The translations under genes and the position numbers were made by a program. The notes beneath the pieces were generated by a model. That model had not been told where the DNA came from. It was given only the letters and a program-made list of their open reading frames with translations, and ran no database searches. 64,000 nt of DNA, taken from the NCBI GenBank assembly GCA_028753945.1, contig JAPNXP010000010.1:375042-439041 (forward strand), in the 5' to 3' direction. Positions 45,401-55,325 of this stretch are shown piece after piece. How positions within the stretch are numbered: position 1 is the first letter of the stretch; every line of letters starts with the position of its first letter. The DNA comes from Hexactinellida sp. DTS-2022 (taxonomy: Eukaryota; Porifera; Hexactinellida).

Positions 45401-48400
45401 TTCCTTCGTTATAAACGGAAAATAATTAATGAATTTGTGCTCTGAAGGAAAATTTCCACTTGGTTATAAGCGGGTATTTCGTTATATCCGACTTCGATAT
45501 AACGGGAGTTCACTGCAGTCAATGTTTTAAAAAAATAGTAGATTAGAGAAGTTATACCAATAATAATAAAGCATTTATGAGCGCATTTTACACAAGGTCT
45601 CAAGCGGTTTACACAACAGAAATAAAAGGATGGACATGCTAAGTTGACTAAGATGCATATTGAATAAATACATTTTTAGTTGCTTCTTGAATGTATTTAC
45701 TGGTGAACTCTGTCGAATACGAATACTAACAGGAATATGATTCCATGGCTTAGGAGCAAGTATGCTCTCCCACCATAATATTGCTTTTTTCGCAATTTAT
45801 TTATACCGTGTACATTTTTAGTTGAGCATACAGCTTTCATTAGGGTCTACATTTGTTGAATATATTTTGTTTGTACCCTAGTTGTTTTAATTAGAATAAC
45901 ATTACATTAAATAAAAGCAAAATAGTCAGAAATATACAACCCAGAGAATGTAACACACAATTAGTATTCTAATTAATACAACAATATGCGTCATCAGTAT
46001 TGGTACGAATCTCCCTCATTTGCACAGTAGCATTCTGTGGTCTGGGTTCCTTCTTTAAATACTCTCGAGCGAGAGTGTCTATCATAAGGGGGATTCCTTC
46101 GCCAGTGACAGCTGACACCCTAAAAGCGTGCTTAATCCCAATCACGTTCTTAATATGGTCAATGCTTTCTTTGATGCCCTTATCATCGGATAAATCAGAT
46201 TTGTTACCAACCAGACATCCAATGATGTCTTGAGGTGAATGCTTGTATATCAACTCGTGCCATTTAATGAGCTCTTCAATTGAGTTTTTTCGGTCTAACG
46301 AATACACAAACAATACGATGTGTAGGTTACGACATAGCGTGGCATTTACAGAAGTCGGGTTGGTACTGATAGTGTCTCTAACTTGGATTGTCAGCTGACG
46401 GCCCTGTGCACACCAAGAGGTGAAACCTGTGTCTTCAGAATTTGGGAGGAGAGATCGAGGAGCTGCTTGGTGATATGCAATCTGATTAAATATATGTGTT
46501 TTACCAACTGAGTTACCTCCAATGATAAGTATATTACAAGTAGACATGTTCATATTGAGATTCAGATGGCTAGAATCTTATTTATAGTTTTTTCTCATTA
46601 TCTAATAAGAATGATGTAATTAAATATAATTTAATTTTCTGTAAAGAGAAATAAATCTAAATTGAAAGTTGAATAATTTCTATGCCATGTAGAAGGGAAT
46701 TACTGGAAAATTTTATACAAAGTCTAATATGTACTAAAAATAGCTCGTCAACATTGGGAATTATTAATAGCAAATAGTTACCAAAGTCAATTTTGTTCAA
46801 AGACAATTATAAACGAAATGAAATATAAATTATAACAACCATGGTATTCCTCTAAATCAGGCCCCGGCAACCTTTCGAGCCTATGGGCCAGATTGAGTAA
46901 TTTACCGAATTATTAGTCGGGGCAAGCGATTTACCATCCTTTGGTCTAACTCGTAATTTATCCACTGTAGAATTGTTAATTATGAGTAATATGTATTGAT
47001 AATGTTACCACACTAATATTTATATAAATACTGTACACCCTCGCTAATCCGACCCCAAACTATTTTTCGTATAGATTTGGGAAGCAAAAAAATTTGAATA
47101 TTACAATGGAATTATGAAAAATGTCTTAGAGAAGTATTTAGGTAGTATGCTATATGTTTTGTTTTGGATTTTTAAAGGTTTGTATTATCAGGGTCTCATT
47201 TTATAGTGGCCTATAGAAAACGTATTATACTTCACTAATCGGAACAGATTTTTTTGAATCGGAAACCTCAGTTCCGATTAGCGAGGGTGACTGTATTTGG
47301 ATTTCATTTGAATGACTGAATCGGAGACCATGATGAGCATGTTTATAGAGAGCCTCGGGTCGGGGGCTTACGACCGCTGCTCTAAATACGATATGAAGCT
47401 TCCTGATATTACAAAACAAACAAACACACGATGTAAAATTGGTGGAGTATTACAAATTGTTCTCATTTCGATGGTATTCAATAGAAATTGTAATAAAGTA
47501 TCATAAAGATTTAATATACTTTCTTTATACCAGTATTTAGCCTAGTTAATACACATGCACCCCGAAGTAGTTTGATGCGGAATAATTGTCAAAGAATCTG
47601 GTCGCTGACCTTTAGTAACAAGCCCTTGAAACTTCTCAGATATTTTCATCTTAATTTCTTCTACTCCATCACCCGTGGTCGCTGTAACAAGAAAAAAGTC
47701 TTTTTCGGTCAACTCCAGTTCCTTATATACTTCTTCAAGCGCACGGTCAAATGAACCTTTTTCCGACGGTTTTCTCATATCGATTTTATTACCAACGATT
47801 ATCTGATGAACATATTCGTCGCATATAAGGTCTTTCACATGTCGGAACCACACTGAAAGCTCGTAGAGGGATCTGATATTATCATAGGAAAAAACGTATA
47901 TGATAAAGTTAACATTACGCCAAGTTTGGGTGATTAGGGATTTTGGTGATGATACTAAGCAATCATGGATCTCTACATGTAAAGTATTGCTGAGAGTAAT
48001 GAATTCGCTTGATTGCTTGAAGGATTCACTGCCACGAGGAAAACTCTGGCCTCTTACAAGCTGACAGAAAAGTGTAGTTTTTCCTACCGAGTGTCCACCA
48101 ACGATTAATACTTTCACCGATTGGAGCATTAAATAATATATAAATTACACATTCACAAAATGGATACTATATTCATACTATATGTTAAATAAGAATCCAA
48201 TTACATGAGAAAGCTAGAACATTTAAATAGTATACTACAAACAGTGGATTAGAACAATGTAATTCAATTCATTATCAAAACTTTCAATTAGATTATTGTA
48301 ATAAACAATGTTAAATATTCTCTAATGGTCATTTATTTGACTACAGTTAAGCGATTTTTCTAAATACCCGAATTAGGGAATAGTGAGGAGTTATATAATA

Positions 48401-51400
48401 ACCGACTCCATTGACATTCCATTAGCCAGGCCAATTATATATGTTTGTTTGTCCAGAATTAAACAAAAAGATTATAATGCTCTAGATTAAAGAACGGAAA
48501 TTTGTATCCAGCGGTAATTTTGTACTGCGACAACAATCTGTTGGTTATTGAAGCACAAATTTTGGGATTATGATGTACATTGGTGTTCGCCTAATAGCAA
48601 TTGCTCTAATAGCAATATCATATTGCTCTATTAGCAAGTTATTTCAGTCCCCAAGCGAGCATTTAATGTTAATTCTGTTCCTCTAATAGCAAGTTCGCAT
48701 ATTAGCAAGCAAATTTTGTGCGAATTGCGACTTGCTATTACGCGAACACTACTGTAATAGGATAGATTTTAAACATACAGTAGAACTCGGTTAAGATGTA
48801 CCACCCTGGGAAACAAGAAAAGTACGTACTAAGCGGGGTACGTAGAAATACTGACTTGTTCAATGATATGAATACGATGTACAGTAAGGGTATTCAAGAC
48901 TGTAACATACTTAACGATAAGATTAAACTATTTAGTTGTCACGTACTCACTTAATCAAAATATTAACTGAGTTCTGCTGATAGTTTTCTAGAGTACGTAC
49001 TAAGCGAAATAAAATGAATAATTTTTTACTTGGAAATAAAAATTGGTACGTTTTATCCGAGTACGTATTAACCGAATTATTTATAATGGAACAGATAGGA
49101 GGAAAAATCGGTTATTAACTTATTAAAGAACAGTACATAGTATAAATGCTAAATAAATGCTCGCTTGGGGTTGGGGACTATAACTTGCTAATAGAGCAAT
49201 ATATTTGATATTAGAGCAATTGCTATTAGGCGAAAACAATTGTAGGTTCTATTGCAGAAAGAATATCAACCAAATCACAGCATAGACAGAGACTGTGTTA
49301 CAGAAAGGAGATATCCTTATGACGCAAATAAACGAGCTATTTTTATCTTACAGAAAAGAGCCACTTAATGACGATACTGCACTGAAACTAGCTATTTTTA
49401 TAAAATGCAAACTAACAGAGCCATTATTATGCAACTGAAATGAGCCATTTATAATCAGGCCTTTTAATACTAATTTTTGTCTTTTTTTGGTAAATGTACT
49501 ATTTTTGGTAAATTTGGGTGCGGGATTGTAAAATCAATATCACCTAGGGTGCGCTGATCTCTTAGGGCCAGATGAAGGCGTGAAATTTTATATACAACTG
49601 AAATGAGCCATTCTTTTGAATCAGCTGAAACGAGCTATCCTTGTGGTGCAGCTGATATTTATTGAGCTATTAATTAATGAACTAGTTATGAGAAGTTGAA
49701 TTCCCCATACAAATTACTAGTGTTGTAAGGTCGGAAAATTTCCAAAAAATAGCTAAATTTCCGGAAATTTTACAAGGGAAAATTATTATATATACCTAGT
49801 TTGTTTAATTTTTATAAACTAACTTAATTAGCACAAAAATTTGTCAATTTCAAATAAATTTCCTAAGCATAATTTGAAATATGTAATCTTTCCAGAAATT
49901 TCCATAGAAAACAAATTTTTTGGAAATTTTACAACACTACAAATTACATTGTGTGTAAATTGTGTGTCTTACCACAGAATTGATTGTTAATGAATGGTAA
50001 ATTGGAAACAAGGCCGCGAAATGGTTTTTAACTTGAGGCGCGTAGGCACGAACGAACAAAGGAATTAATTAAGAGTACTTTTTGAGGAATATATTTAATA
50101 CAACACATAGATATATAATTAAATAATTAGGCTCATAATACCGCGCAACGGTTCTCAACTAAAGCGCCGAACCATCGCAAAGCGAGCGAGACCAAAGGGC
50201 TGTAGTATTAAGAATATATAAATATTACCTATTGGGTTCCACTGCAACATACTTCCCCTGATGTGCCAAATCTGCCAAAAATTTAATTCTTTTCCCCTCA
50301 GTTGTATATATTCTGTTAGGATTGGTGTGTATAACAGTTAGCAATGAATATACTGAAATGTGAAAAATATAACTTACTTCTTAGCGGATGAAAACAGCCC
50401 AGATTTATCAGTTACTATTTCCAATACCTAGGGAAGAATTTGGGAATTACTTTATGTTTAATTACTCGAATATTAGCAGAAGTAAATTGTATTATTCAAG
50501 CTATTGGTGAGGTACAATTAATTTATTTGCTATTAAAAAAAGGATGAATTATGAAATACGATAAATTCGTTCTCAATTCAACTTACTCGTTCCCATGAAG
50601 TCAATTCTTTCTGCGTCAATAAAATCTTACTTCCTTTCTGTTGTAACTCTCCATTACGATACACCCTAAACGGAAGATATATACTAGTCTGTAATCTATT
50701 AATATTTTTTAAAAGATTACTGAGCATTTCAGCAGCATTTTAAATTTAAAATTTCCTACATGATCATGATGAAATTTTTTACTTACAAATTACCTACATT
50801 ATTGAGTCATCATGAAATTTATTGTAGTCTGAGAGTGTTAGCAAATAATGTATTAGAGTTGATACATTATCACTACGTAGTATAAATACTGGTATTTCGT
50901 AAATACAGTAATTAACGTTCTATTAACTACATACAACATATATGGAAACTCTATATACCCTATCATATAACGCAGTTATTTCGCACTTGAAGACATCAAT
51001 AAGGTATTTTATACCGAAGCAACTGAAGGCTATTAACAAGGCAGAAACAAATGAATTGATTAAGTGTCTCTTCCCAATTTACAGTTATGAACGCCCGTTT
51101 ACACTACCAGTTAAGTTTTCAAATGCTTTCTTCAAATCAATTTTGAAAAGCAATTATTTAATCGATGGTAACGAATTGATTAGTTTTCTAATTAATTCTA
51201 ACATATTTCGGTTAACAGAATTGGATGTGAGCAAAGGTGAAATTACGAACGAAATTATTGAAAAAGCAAAAACCTACAACATTGTTTCTCTAGACATTTC
51301 TAATTGCAGGAAAGTAAATTTGTCGCAGTTTGGAAGTTGGGTGGATACGCTAGAGGAGCTAAGAATGCGAAATATATTCACACCCCAGAGCATCACATCG

Positions 51401-54400
51401 ATTAGCTTGTTCCCCAATCTTAAATCACTGGATATATCCGGTACCACGCTCGCAATTGGGAAGGGAAAGAGCAACTTAATGCGCGGTCTATTGAGGAACC
51501 TGACTAATCTAGAAGAAATTGATATCTCGGAAACTAACATTCCACTTAAGTGGTTAGCTGAATTCAAGCACGCTCCCAAACTTAGAAAGATAATAGCACA
51601 TTTCAAAGTAGAGAATGATAACATGCAACCGTTAAGCTACTTTGAGCCACCCAACAGTCTCACACACTTAGATATCTCATGCAATATCCATAGTCCAATA
51701 GGTGTATCTATTGAGAGATTATACGAGTCTCGGTTAACGACAAAAAGCGCGAGGACCATTCAAAAGTTGCTTTCGCTACCAAACCTGAAATATCTTGATG
51801 TTTCATTCTGTGGAATAGCAAAGGAAAATATAAATATTTTCATGACGCAAAAAGCTGAATTAGATTTTCTTGGTTTATTCGGTAATGATGCCGCGATTAA
51901 CTCAAGTAAATTAACCGCGAAAACAGTGACTGGTCACATCACGACAATTCAACTCATGACCAGCATTAAATACTACAAGCATAGACCTGATTACATGAAG
52001 GTTATACTAAAAAGGTTGCAAATTAACGAAAAAAAGTTTTTAATAAGAATGCAAACAAGTGAGTATATAGAAGCAATTACAAATATTTTAGAAGACGGAA
52101 CAACAAGTGAAACGTCCCACAAACTTCTGAACATGTTTTTAGAACATTGCCAACACTCATTGGTTTTATCCAGGATCGATATAGGATTAATCGCAAGAGA
52201 TTTATATATCCTATTAGTCAAGGTTTTGCACTCAATAAGCGAACATAAGCCAAGTTGGGACGATAAAACAATGAGAGGAGTGTTGTCAATACTGAAACCG
52301 CTTAGAGAAAATGAATCTATTAGAGTTTATGAACAAAATATTCTCACCACTTCAAGGATAAGAACAATCCTCTTGAAGTATTTAGATAACAATAATCCTG
52401 TTGATAGAGACCCTGCAATTACTCAAGAAATATACTTAATCCTAGCGGATATCAACATGGTAATGGAAAGCAATACATTTGTTATGCACACAAAAGATGC
52501 AGAATTCAATGATTTTGTCTCAATAGAGTTAAAAGAATGAATGTCTACAGAACAGTATCAAATATTATTGTATTTCCTTAAAAGTTAAAATCAGTTTAAT
52601 GTAATTGTTTTTTGCAATTAGATGCATTTAAAATGAAGTGAATACAAATAAAGGATATAAAATTACTAAAATAAGAAGAGCGTTGGCCTAAATTAATACT
52701 CAAAAGGAAATAACAACAACAACAATAATATAAGAAGTGATGAGTGAATTTGTCATACAACAACAGCAGAGGTGTTTGTGTTTGTGTTTATGTCAACAAT
52801 AACTTCGTAAGCAGGAGGAAGCGGGGAAGCTGGTTGTGGACAAACTTCTTGATAAGTCGGCGGTCCGGCCTCTGATACGATCCTCACAACAGTTTCTGTT
52901 TTATTCCAAACAGACATTGACTTTATATGGAAATAACATAAGCATAGTTTCACGAAGAAGAATACTAACATTACTACGTTGGTCACTAAGAGAGAGTTAG
53001 CTTTCGTAACAGAACATACCAATACTATCAGGTAAATTATTGAGATGAAATCGATTATAATAAATGATAGTACGAACAAGGAATAGCAATACCAAATGCA
53101 CTTCAAAAGCTTTGGAGAACACCTGCTACAAATGTAACCCATTGCAAATAATAGAAAGTAAAACGAACTAATCAACATCATAAAAGAAGCGATGGCCATA
53201 AGAGCAATCTCGAAATGCGAATCCAAGTTTATGAGTGCAAACGTCATAATACAGGTACCCACTATAAAGCCGCAAACACTCACTATGACGTGAAAAACCG
53301 CGATTATCTGGAAAGATTCAGAAATGTCCATTTGAAAATATAAAATATAAAATTAATTCCATAAATTAGCCTAATTTAGCTATTTATGCTAGACGCAACT
53401 AACCCGAAAGTGTAATAAATAAATTTACAATATTTGGTATTCATTCCTAGGGTATCCTATTGTATTATTGTTTGCAGGATTATTTGTACTGTGCAGCCAT
53501 TATTGTGCAGACAATTGAGTACAATCATGCAATTAACAATAGAAACGCGTGTAACTGTTAAAAATAAACTCAAATGTTTGCGAAGGAAGTTAGATAAGAA
53601 TAACAATATTCGTATCAAATAGATTCAATGTTGTAATGCTAATAAGATATTAACACTGTGTATAGCGTTAATTAGAACGGAACAATGGCGACAAAGGAAG
53701 TAAGCAAGGCAGGAAGCATTAACCATCTGATTGAGAGAATTAGAGTTAGTTCAGTACTCAACAAAGATGTGAAACAATTCGGAAAACAACACTTGACCGA
53801 TGGAGACGAAGAGACATGCTGGAATTCAGATCAAGGACTCACACAGTCAATAACAATTCAGTTCAAACATGACGTCATGATAAATGAGATTCTAATACGA
53901 TTCCAAGGCGGATTTTCAGCTGGGCTTATCACCATTGAAAATACAGACAAGAGTTTTATAATAGAAACACATTTACAAGATAACTCCGATATACAGAGGG
54001 TACAATTAGGTCTGTTTACCAAAGCAAGCGACAAGTTGAATATAGCCCTGAAAGAGTGTACAGATACATTTGGTAGAATAACAATATACAGTCTGAATGT
54101 AATAGGAGAAAAGTATTAACTTACGTGATGACAATAGGTTTGTTTGTGTTGTCTAGGAAGCGAGCTTTTGCTATTATCTGTGTCGAAAGAGGCGGCAATG
54201 GAGGGAGAGCTAAACTCTATGGAGTAGTATTAATTGTATTGTTTGTGTATAAACTATAGTAGACTCTCGTTAATAGGAACACCAAGGGATTGACGAAATT
54301 GGCTGAAATTAACCGGATTAACTTGCATTCAGTTGTATAAGCTAGGAAATTAAATTTGATACTCTTTATCTGATATTCATGTTCGTAATAACGAGAGTCT

Positions 54401-55053
54401 ACAGCATTGTTAATTTGGTATTTACCGTAGTTTCAATTGATTTTCTAAGTGAAATGTTTCTTGGTCTATGTCCCATACCATAGCTAGAGAAAAACAACAT
54501 AAATACACTGCTTGAAAATGAAAAGTAAACTCAAATATACAGTCAACAACTGTTAATTCGAAGTATTTCGAACACTCAAGGGAAAAATAAATTTTGCCGA
54601 ATTTTCGAATTATCGAACGGTTATTGTATGGGAGGGGCTTCGAAGGGAAATATAAATTTGGTCGAATTAGTGAAAGTTGGAATTAATGGGTATTAGAATT
54701 AGCGGTTGTCGACTGTACAAACAAACAAACAAACAATCAAACCTCATTTGTTTAAATCCCTCCTTTCCCCCGACCACATAACTAGCTCCGTCCTTCAGTT
54801 TGTCCAGACCCCTAATCCTGTGTCCCTCATGGGGCGTATATACGTTACGGATAGCGGCTGGTGCGTTAACAGCTGAGGTGACTTGGTTCAAGAAGGAATC
54901 GAAATCTCTCACATTTCGACTGTTATACACAAATGTTCTGAACACAGTATCGTGTCCGTTTTGATACAAAAATAGTCTTTTTCCTTTCTCAGGCGGTTTT
55001 GTTGTGAAGAAGTTGAATGGTTCGGATTCCCCCTCGTTTGAATAAAAATCCAT
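42414..55053 (-). CDS. DCDC2: Doublecortin domain protein DCDC2, ten exons, host of nested genes
   Basis: DCDC2 is a microtubule- and cilium-associated protein with two DCX domains. Inferred exons: 55053-54743, 54214-54125, 50665-50587, 50427-50378, 50312-50229, 45335-45267, 44956-44824, 43730-43526, 43032-42974, 42920-42414, about 528 aa (human 476). DCX1: RLFLYQNGHD, IRNVYTPHEGHRIRGLDKL, SYVVGGKEGFKQM. Linker: AKARFLDNTNKPIVIT. DCX2: VYRNGELQQKGSKILL, TSWERVLEIVTDKSGL, IYTTEGKRIKFLADL, KYVAVEPN, then HFKKLPYG as in human. All phases agree. The exon 2 acceptor (ATAGAG) is the least certain. The last exon may instead splice at 42492 to an unseen exon. The tail is disordered and acidic. Introns 2 (3.5 kb) and 5 (4.9 kb) contain five other genes. 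Confidence 0.8.
43331..43469. mobile_element. MITE in DCDC2 intron 8
   Basis: Left end CAGTGAACTTCCGTTATAAC and right end GTTATAACGAGAGTTTACTG, flanked by TA. Length 139 bp in a 493-bp intron. Confidence 0.8.
43731..44823. other. DCDC2 intron 7
   Basis: An intron of 1093 bp. It is very AT-rich with no gene. A short fragment near 44760-44795 (GCTTATTCGGGGAAATACGG) resembles repeat ends found elsewhere in the window. Confidence 0.5.
45360..45515. mobile_element. MITE at the 3' edge of DCDC2 intron 5
   Basis: Left end CAGTCAACTCTCGTTATAAC and right end GATATAACGGGAGTTCACTG. It lies 25 bp upstream (in transcription) of the DCDC2 exon 6 acceptor. Confidence 0.8.
45969..46553 (-). CDS. Divergent Ras-like small GTPase, nested in DCDC2 intron 5
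   Basis: Single-exon gene of 194 aa. It has a P-loop GGNSVGKTH (G1), NKSD (G4) and an SAVTG-type G5 (VSAVTG). The G3 motif DxxG and the catalytic Gln of switch II are absent: the position reads VRDTISTNPTS. This predicts poor or no intrinsic GTP hydrolysis. The C-terminus ends YCCIN, with cysteines placed as in prenylated Rab/Ras proteins, though N is unusual as the last residue of a CaaX box. It resembles the neighbour at 47542-48129 along its whole length, so the two are paralogues. Same strand as the host gene. Possibly Rab-derived; no specific family can be named. Confidence 0.75.
   Translation of the reverse strand: MNMSTCNILIIGGNSVGKTHIFNQIAYHQAAPRSLLPNSEDTGFTSWCAQGRQLTIQVRDTISTNPTSVNATLCRNLHIVLFVYSLDRKNSIEELIKWHELIYKHSPQDIIGCLVGNKSDLSDDKGIKESIDHIKNVIGIKHAFRVSAVTGEGIPLMIDTLAREYLKKEPRPQNATVQMREIRTNTDDAYCCIN
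47035..47293. mobile_element. MITE between the two nested GTPases
   Basis: Left end CACCCTCGCTAATCCGACCC and right end GTTCCGATTAGCGAGGGTGACTG with TA flanks. Length 259 bp. It lies between the paralogous GTPase genes. Confidence 0.7.
47542..48129 (-). CDS. Divergent Ras-like small GTPase, paralogue, nested in DCDC2 intron 5
   Basis: Single-exon gene of 195 aa. P-loop GGHSVGKTT, NKID (G4) and TATTG (G5) are present. As in the paralogue at 45969-46553, switch II lacks DxxG and its Gln (IHDCLVSSPKS). The C-terminus CMCIN again offers cysteines for lipidation and shares the terminal CIN. Its middle (RNVNFIIYVFSYDNIRSLYEL) aligns with RNLHIVLFVYSLDRKNSIEEL of the partner. Known Ras-fold proteins without DxxG (for example Rnd or Rab-like types) often act as constitutive GTP binders or scaffolds; that role here is inference. 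No introns, no lesion. Confidence 0.75.
   Translation of the reverse strand: MLQSVKVLIVGGHSVGKTTLFCQLVRGQSFPRGSESFKQSSEFITLSNTLHVEIHDCLVSSPKSLITQTWRNVNFIIYVFSYDNIRSLYELSVWFRHVKDLICDEYVHQIIVGNKIDMRKPSEKGSFDRALEEVYKELELTEKDFFLVTATTGDGVEEIKMKISEKFQGLVTKGQRPDSLTIIPHQTTSGCMCIN
48578..48754. mobile_element. MITE, CAGTGGTGTTCG family
   Basis: Left end CATTGGTGTTCGCCTAATAG and right end CTATTACGCGAACACTACTG with TA flanks. Internal copies of GCTCTAATAGCAAT give it further hairpin potential. Confidence 0.75.
49718..49939. mobile_element. hAT-type MITE with perfect 8-bp target duplication
   Basis: The octamer CAAATTAC occurs at 49710-49717 and 49940-49947. The enclosed 222 bp begins TAGTGTTGTAAGGTC and ends AATTTTACAACACTA, an 11-bp inverted terminus (TAGTGTTGTAA). 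The interior is built of AAATTTCCGGAAATTT-like palindromic sequence. Confidence 0.85.
50942..52540 (+). CDS. ZYG11/ZER1-family leucine-rich repeat protein, nested in DCDC2 intron 2
   Basis: Single-exon gene of 532 aa on the strand opposite its host. ZYG11 and ZER1 proteins are substrate receptors of CUL2 ubiquitin ligases that read N-terminal glycine degrons. LRR units are visible: FRLTELDVS, NIVSLDISNCRKV, FPNLKSLDISGTTL, LTNLEEIDISETNI, NSLTHLDISCN, LPNLKYLDVSFCGI and LDFLGLFGND. They are followed by a helical region (IQLMTSIKYYKHRPDYMKVILKRLQ) resembling the start of the ZYG11 armadillo-like domain. The protein is shorter than human ZYG11B (744 aa), with most of the C-terminal armadillo part reduced. 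Whether it keeps degron binding is unknown. Confidence 0.7.
   Translation: METLYTLSYNAVISHLKTSIRYFIPKQLKAINKAETNELIKCLFPIYSYERPFTLPVKFSNAFFKSILKSNYLIDGNELISFLINSNIFRLTELDVSKGEITNEIIEKAKTYNIVSLDISNCRKVNLSQFGSWVDTLEELRMRNIFTPQSITSISLFPNLKSLDISGTTLAIGKGKSNLMRGLLRNLTNLEEIDISETNIPLKWLAEFKHAPKLRKIIAHFKVENDNMQPLSYFEPPNSLTHLDISCNIHSPIGVSIERLYESRLTTKSARTIQKLLSLPNLKYLDVSFCGIAKENINIFMTQKAELDFLGLFGNDAAINSSKLTAKTVTGHITTIQLMTSIKYYKHRPDYMKVILKRLQINEKKFLIRMQTSEYIEAITNILEDGTTSETSHKLLNMFLEHCQHSLVLSRIDIGLIARDLYILLVKVLHSISEHKPSWDDKTMRGVLSILKPLRENESIRVYEQNILTTSRIRTILLKYLDNNNPVDRDPAITQEIYLILADINMVMESNTFVMHTKDAEFNDFVSIELKE
52753..53331 (-). CDS. Four-TM protein with two PPxY motifs, LAPTM-like, nested in DCDC2 intron 2
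   Basis: Single-exon gene of 192 aa. Four hydrophobic segments lie at about residues 9-33, 41-68, 80-107 and 114-136. The cytosolic tail has two PPxY motifs (GPPTYQEV and LPPAYEV), which recruit NEDD4-type WW-domain ubiquitin ligases. It ends in Ala-Val-Val-Val, a possible PDZ ligand. Four TMs plus tandem C-terminal PPxY is the layout of the LAPTM4/5 lysosomal proteins, and of some MARVEL-like proteins. Sequence similarity outside these features is too weak to decide. Same strand as the DCDC2 host. Confidence 0.6.
   Translation of the reverse strand: MDISESFQIIAVFHVIVSVCGFIVGTCIMTFALINLDSHFEIALMAIASFMMLISSFYFLLFAMGYICSRCSPKLLKCIWYCYSLFVLSFIIIDFISIIYLIVLVCSVTKANSLLVTNVVMLVFFFVKLCLCYFHIKSMSVWNKTETVVRIVSEAGPPTYQEVCPQPASPLPPAYEVIVDINTNTNTSAVVV
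53332..53684. other. Spacer between nested genes in DCDC2 intron 2
   Basis: 353 bp between the divergently transcribed PPxY gene and NR2C2AP, so it should hold both promoters. A 62-codon plus-strand frame here shows no family signal and I do not call it. Confidence 0.5.
53685..54119 (+). CDS. NR2C2AP: NR2C2-associated protein (NR2C2AP), nested in DCDC2 intron 2
   Basis: Single-exon gene of 144 aa (human NR2C2AP, also TRA16, is 139). It has the galactose-binding/F5-8C-like fold of this small family. Matches run from end to end: RVSSVLNKDVKQFGKQHL, DGDEETCWNSDQG, IRFQGGFSAG, FGRITIYSLNVIGEKY. In vertebrates it binds the orphan receptor NR2C2 and represses its transactivation; its ancestral role is not known. 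It is opposite in strand to DCDC2, and its stop codon is only 5 nt from the boundary of DCDC2 exon 2, so its 3' UTR must run antisense across that exon. Confidence 0.93.
   Translation: MATKEVSKAGSINHLIERIRVSSVLNKDVKQFGKQHLTDGDEETCWNSDQGLTQSITIQFKHDVMINEILIRFQGGFSAGLITIENTDKSFIIETHLQDNSDIQRVQLGLFTKASDKLNIALKECTDTFGRITIYSLNVIGEKY
54258..54404. mobile_element. MITE A in DCDC2 intron 1
   Basis: Left end AGTAGACTCTCGTTAATAGG and right end TCGTAATAACGAGAGTCTAC, with outermost bases degraded. The element lies inside the 528-bp first intron together with 54540-54715. Confidence 0.65.
54540..54715. mobile_element. MITE B in DCDC2 intron 1
   Basis: Left end CAGTCAACAACTGTTAATTC and right end GAATTAGCGGTTGTCGACTG with TA flanks. 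The right end lies 27 bp from the exon 1 donor. A CAAA microsatellite (about 54717-54735) separates them. Confidence 0.8.
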
Positions 55054-55104
55054 TTTTAGTCTAAGTTTTACAACATAACTTTAATAACTTTTCTATTTAT
55101 CATA

Positions 55105-55247
55105 CAGTAGAACTTCGTTTATAGGAACACGGTTAATACGAACACTATTTCAGTCCACTTTAAGGCCTTCTCATTATAATACGAATTCCGGATAAGGCGA
55201 ACGTATTTTGACGGTCTCTTGGTGTTCGTACTATCGAGGTTCCACTG
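55105..55247. mobile_element. MITE between MUTYH and DCDC2
   Basis: Left end CAGTAGAACTTCGTTTATAG and right end CGTACTATCGAGGTTCCACTG with TA flanks, 143 bp. It lies 51 bp upstream of the DCDC2 start codon. Confidence 0.8.
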
Positions 55248-55325
55248 TATGATAAATAGAAAAATTACTAACTTTATGTTGTCAATAGAATTTATTATTA
55301 AAAGTGAAATTGTAATTAAAATATT

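Larger units (their letters stand above)
48130..50228. other. Part of DCDC2 intron 5 upstream of the GTPases
   Basis: No coding sequence recognised. It holds a CAGTGGTGTTCG-family MITE (48578-48754), a second probable element starting at 48778 with repeated GTACGTACTAAGCG motifs, a fragment of the first family (about 49150-49245), and a hAT-type element (49718-49939). Confidence 0.5.

Noticed and set aside
46856-46990. Possible hAT element starting CAGGCCCCGGCAACCTTTCG
   Set aside because: The left end resembles a hAT terminus, but no right end or target duplication could be located.
53434-53622. 62-codon plus-strand frame upstream of NR2C2AP
   Set aside because: No domain signal; it lies in what should be the promoter region of two divergent genes.
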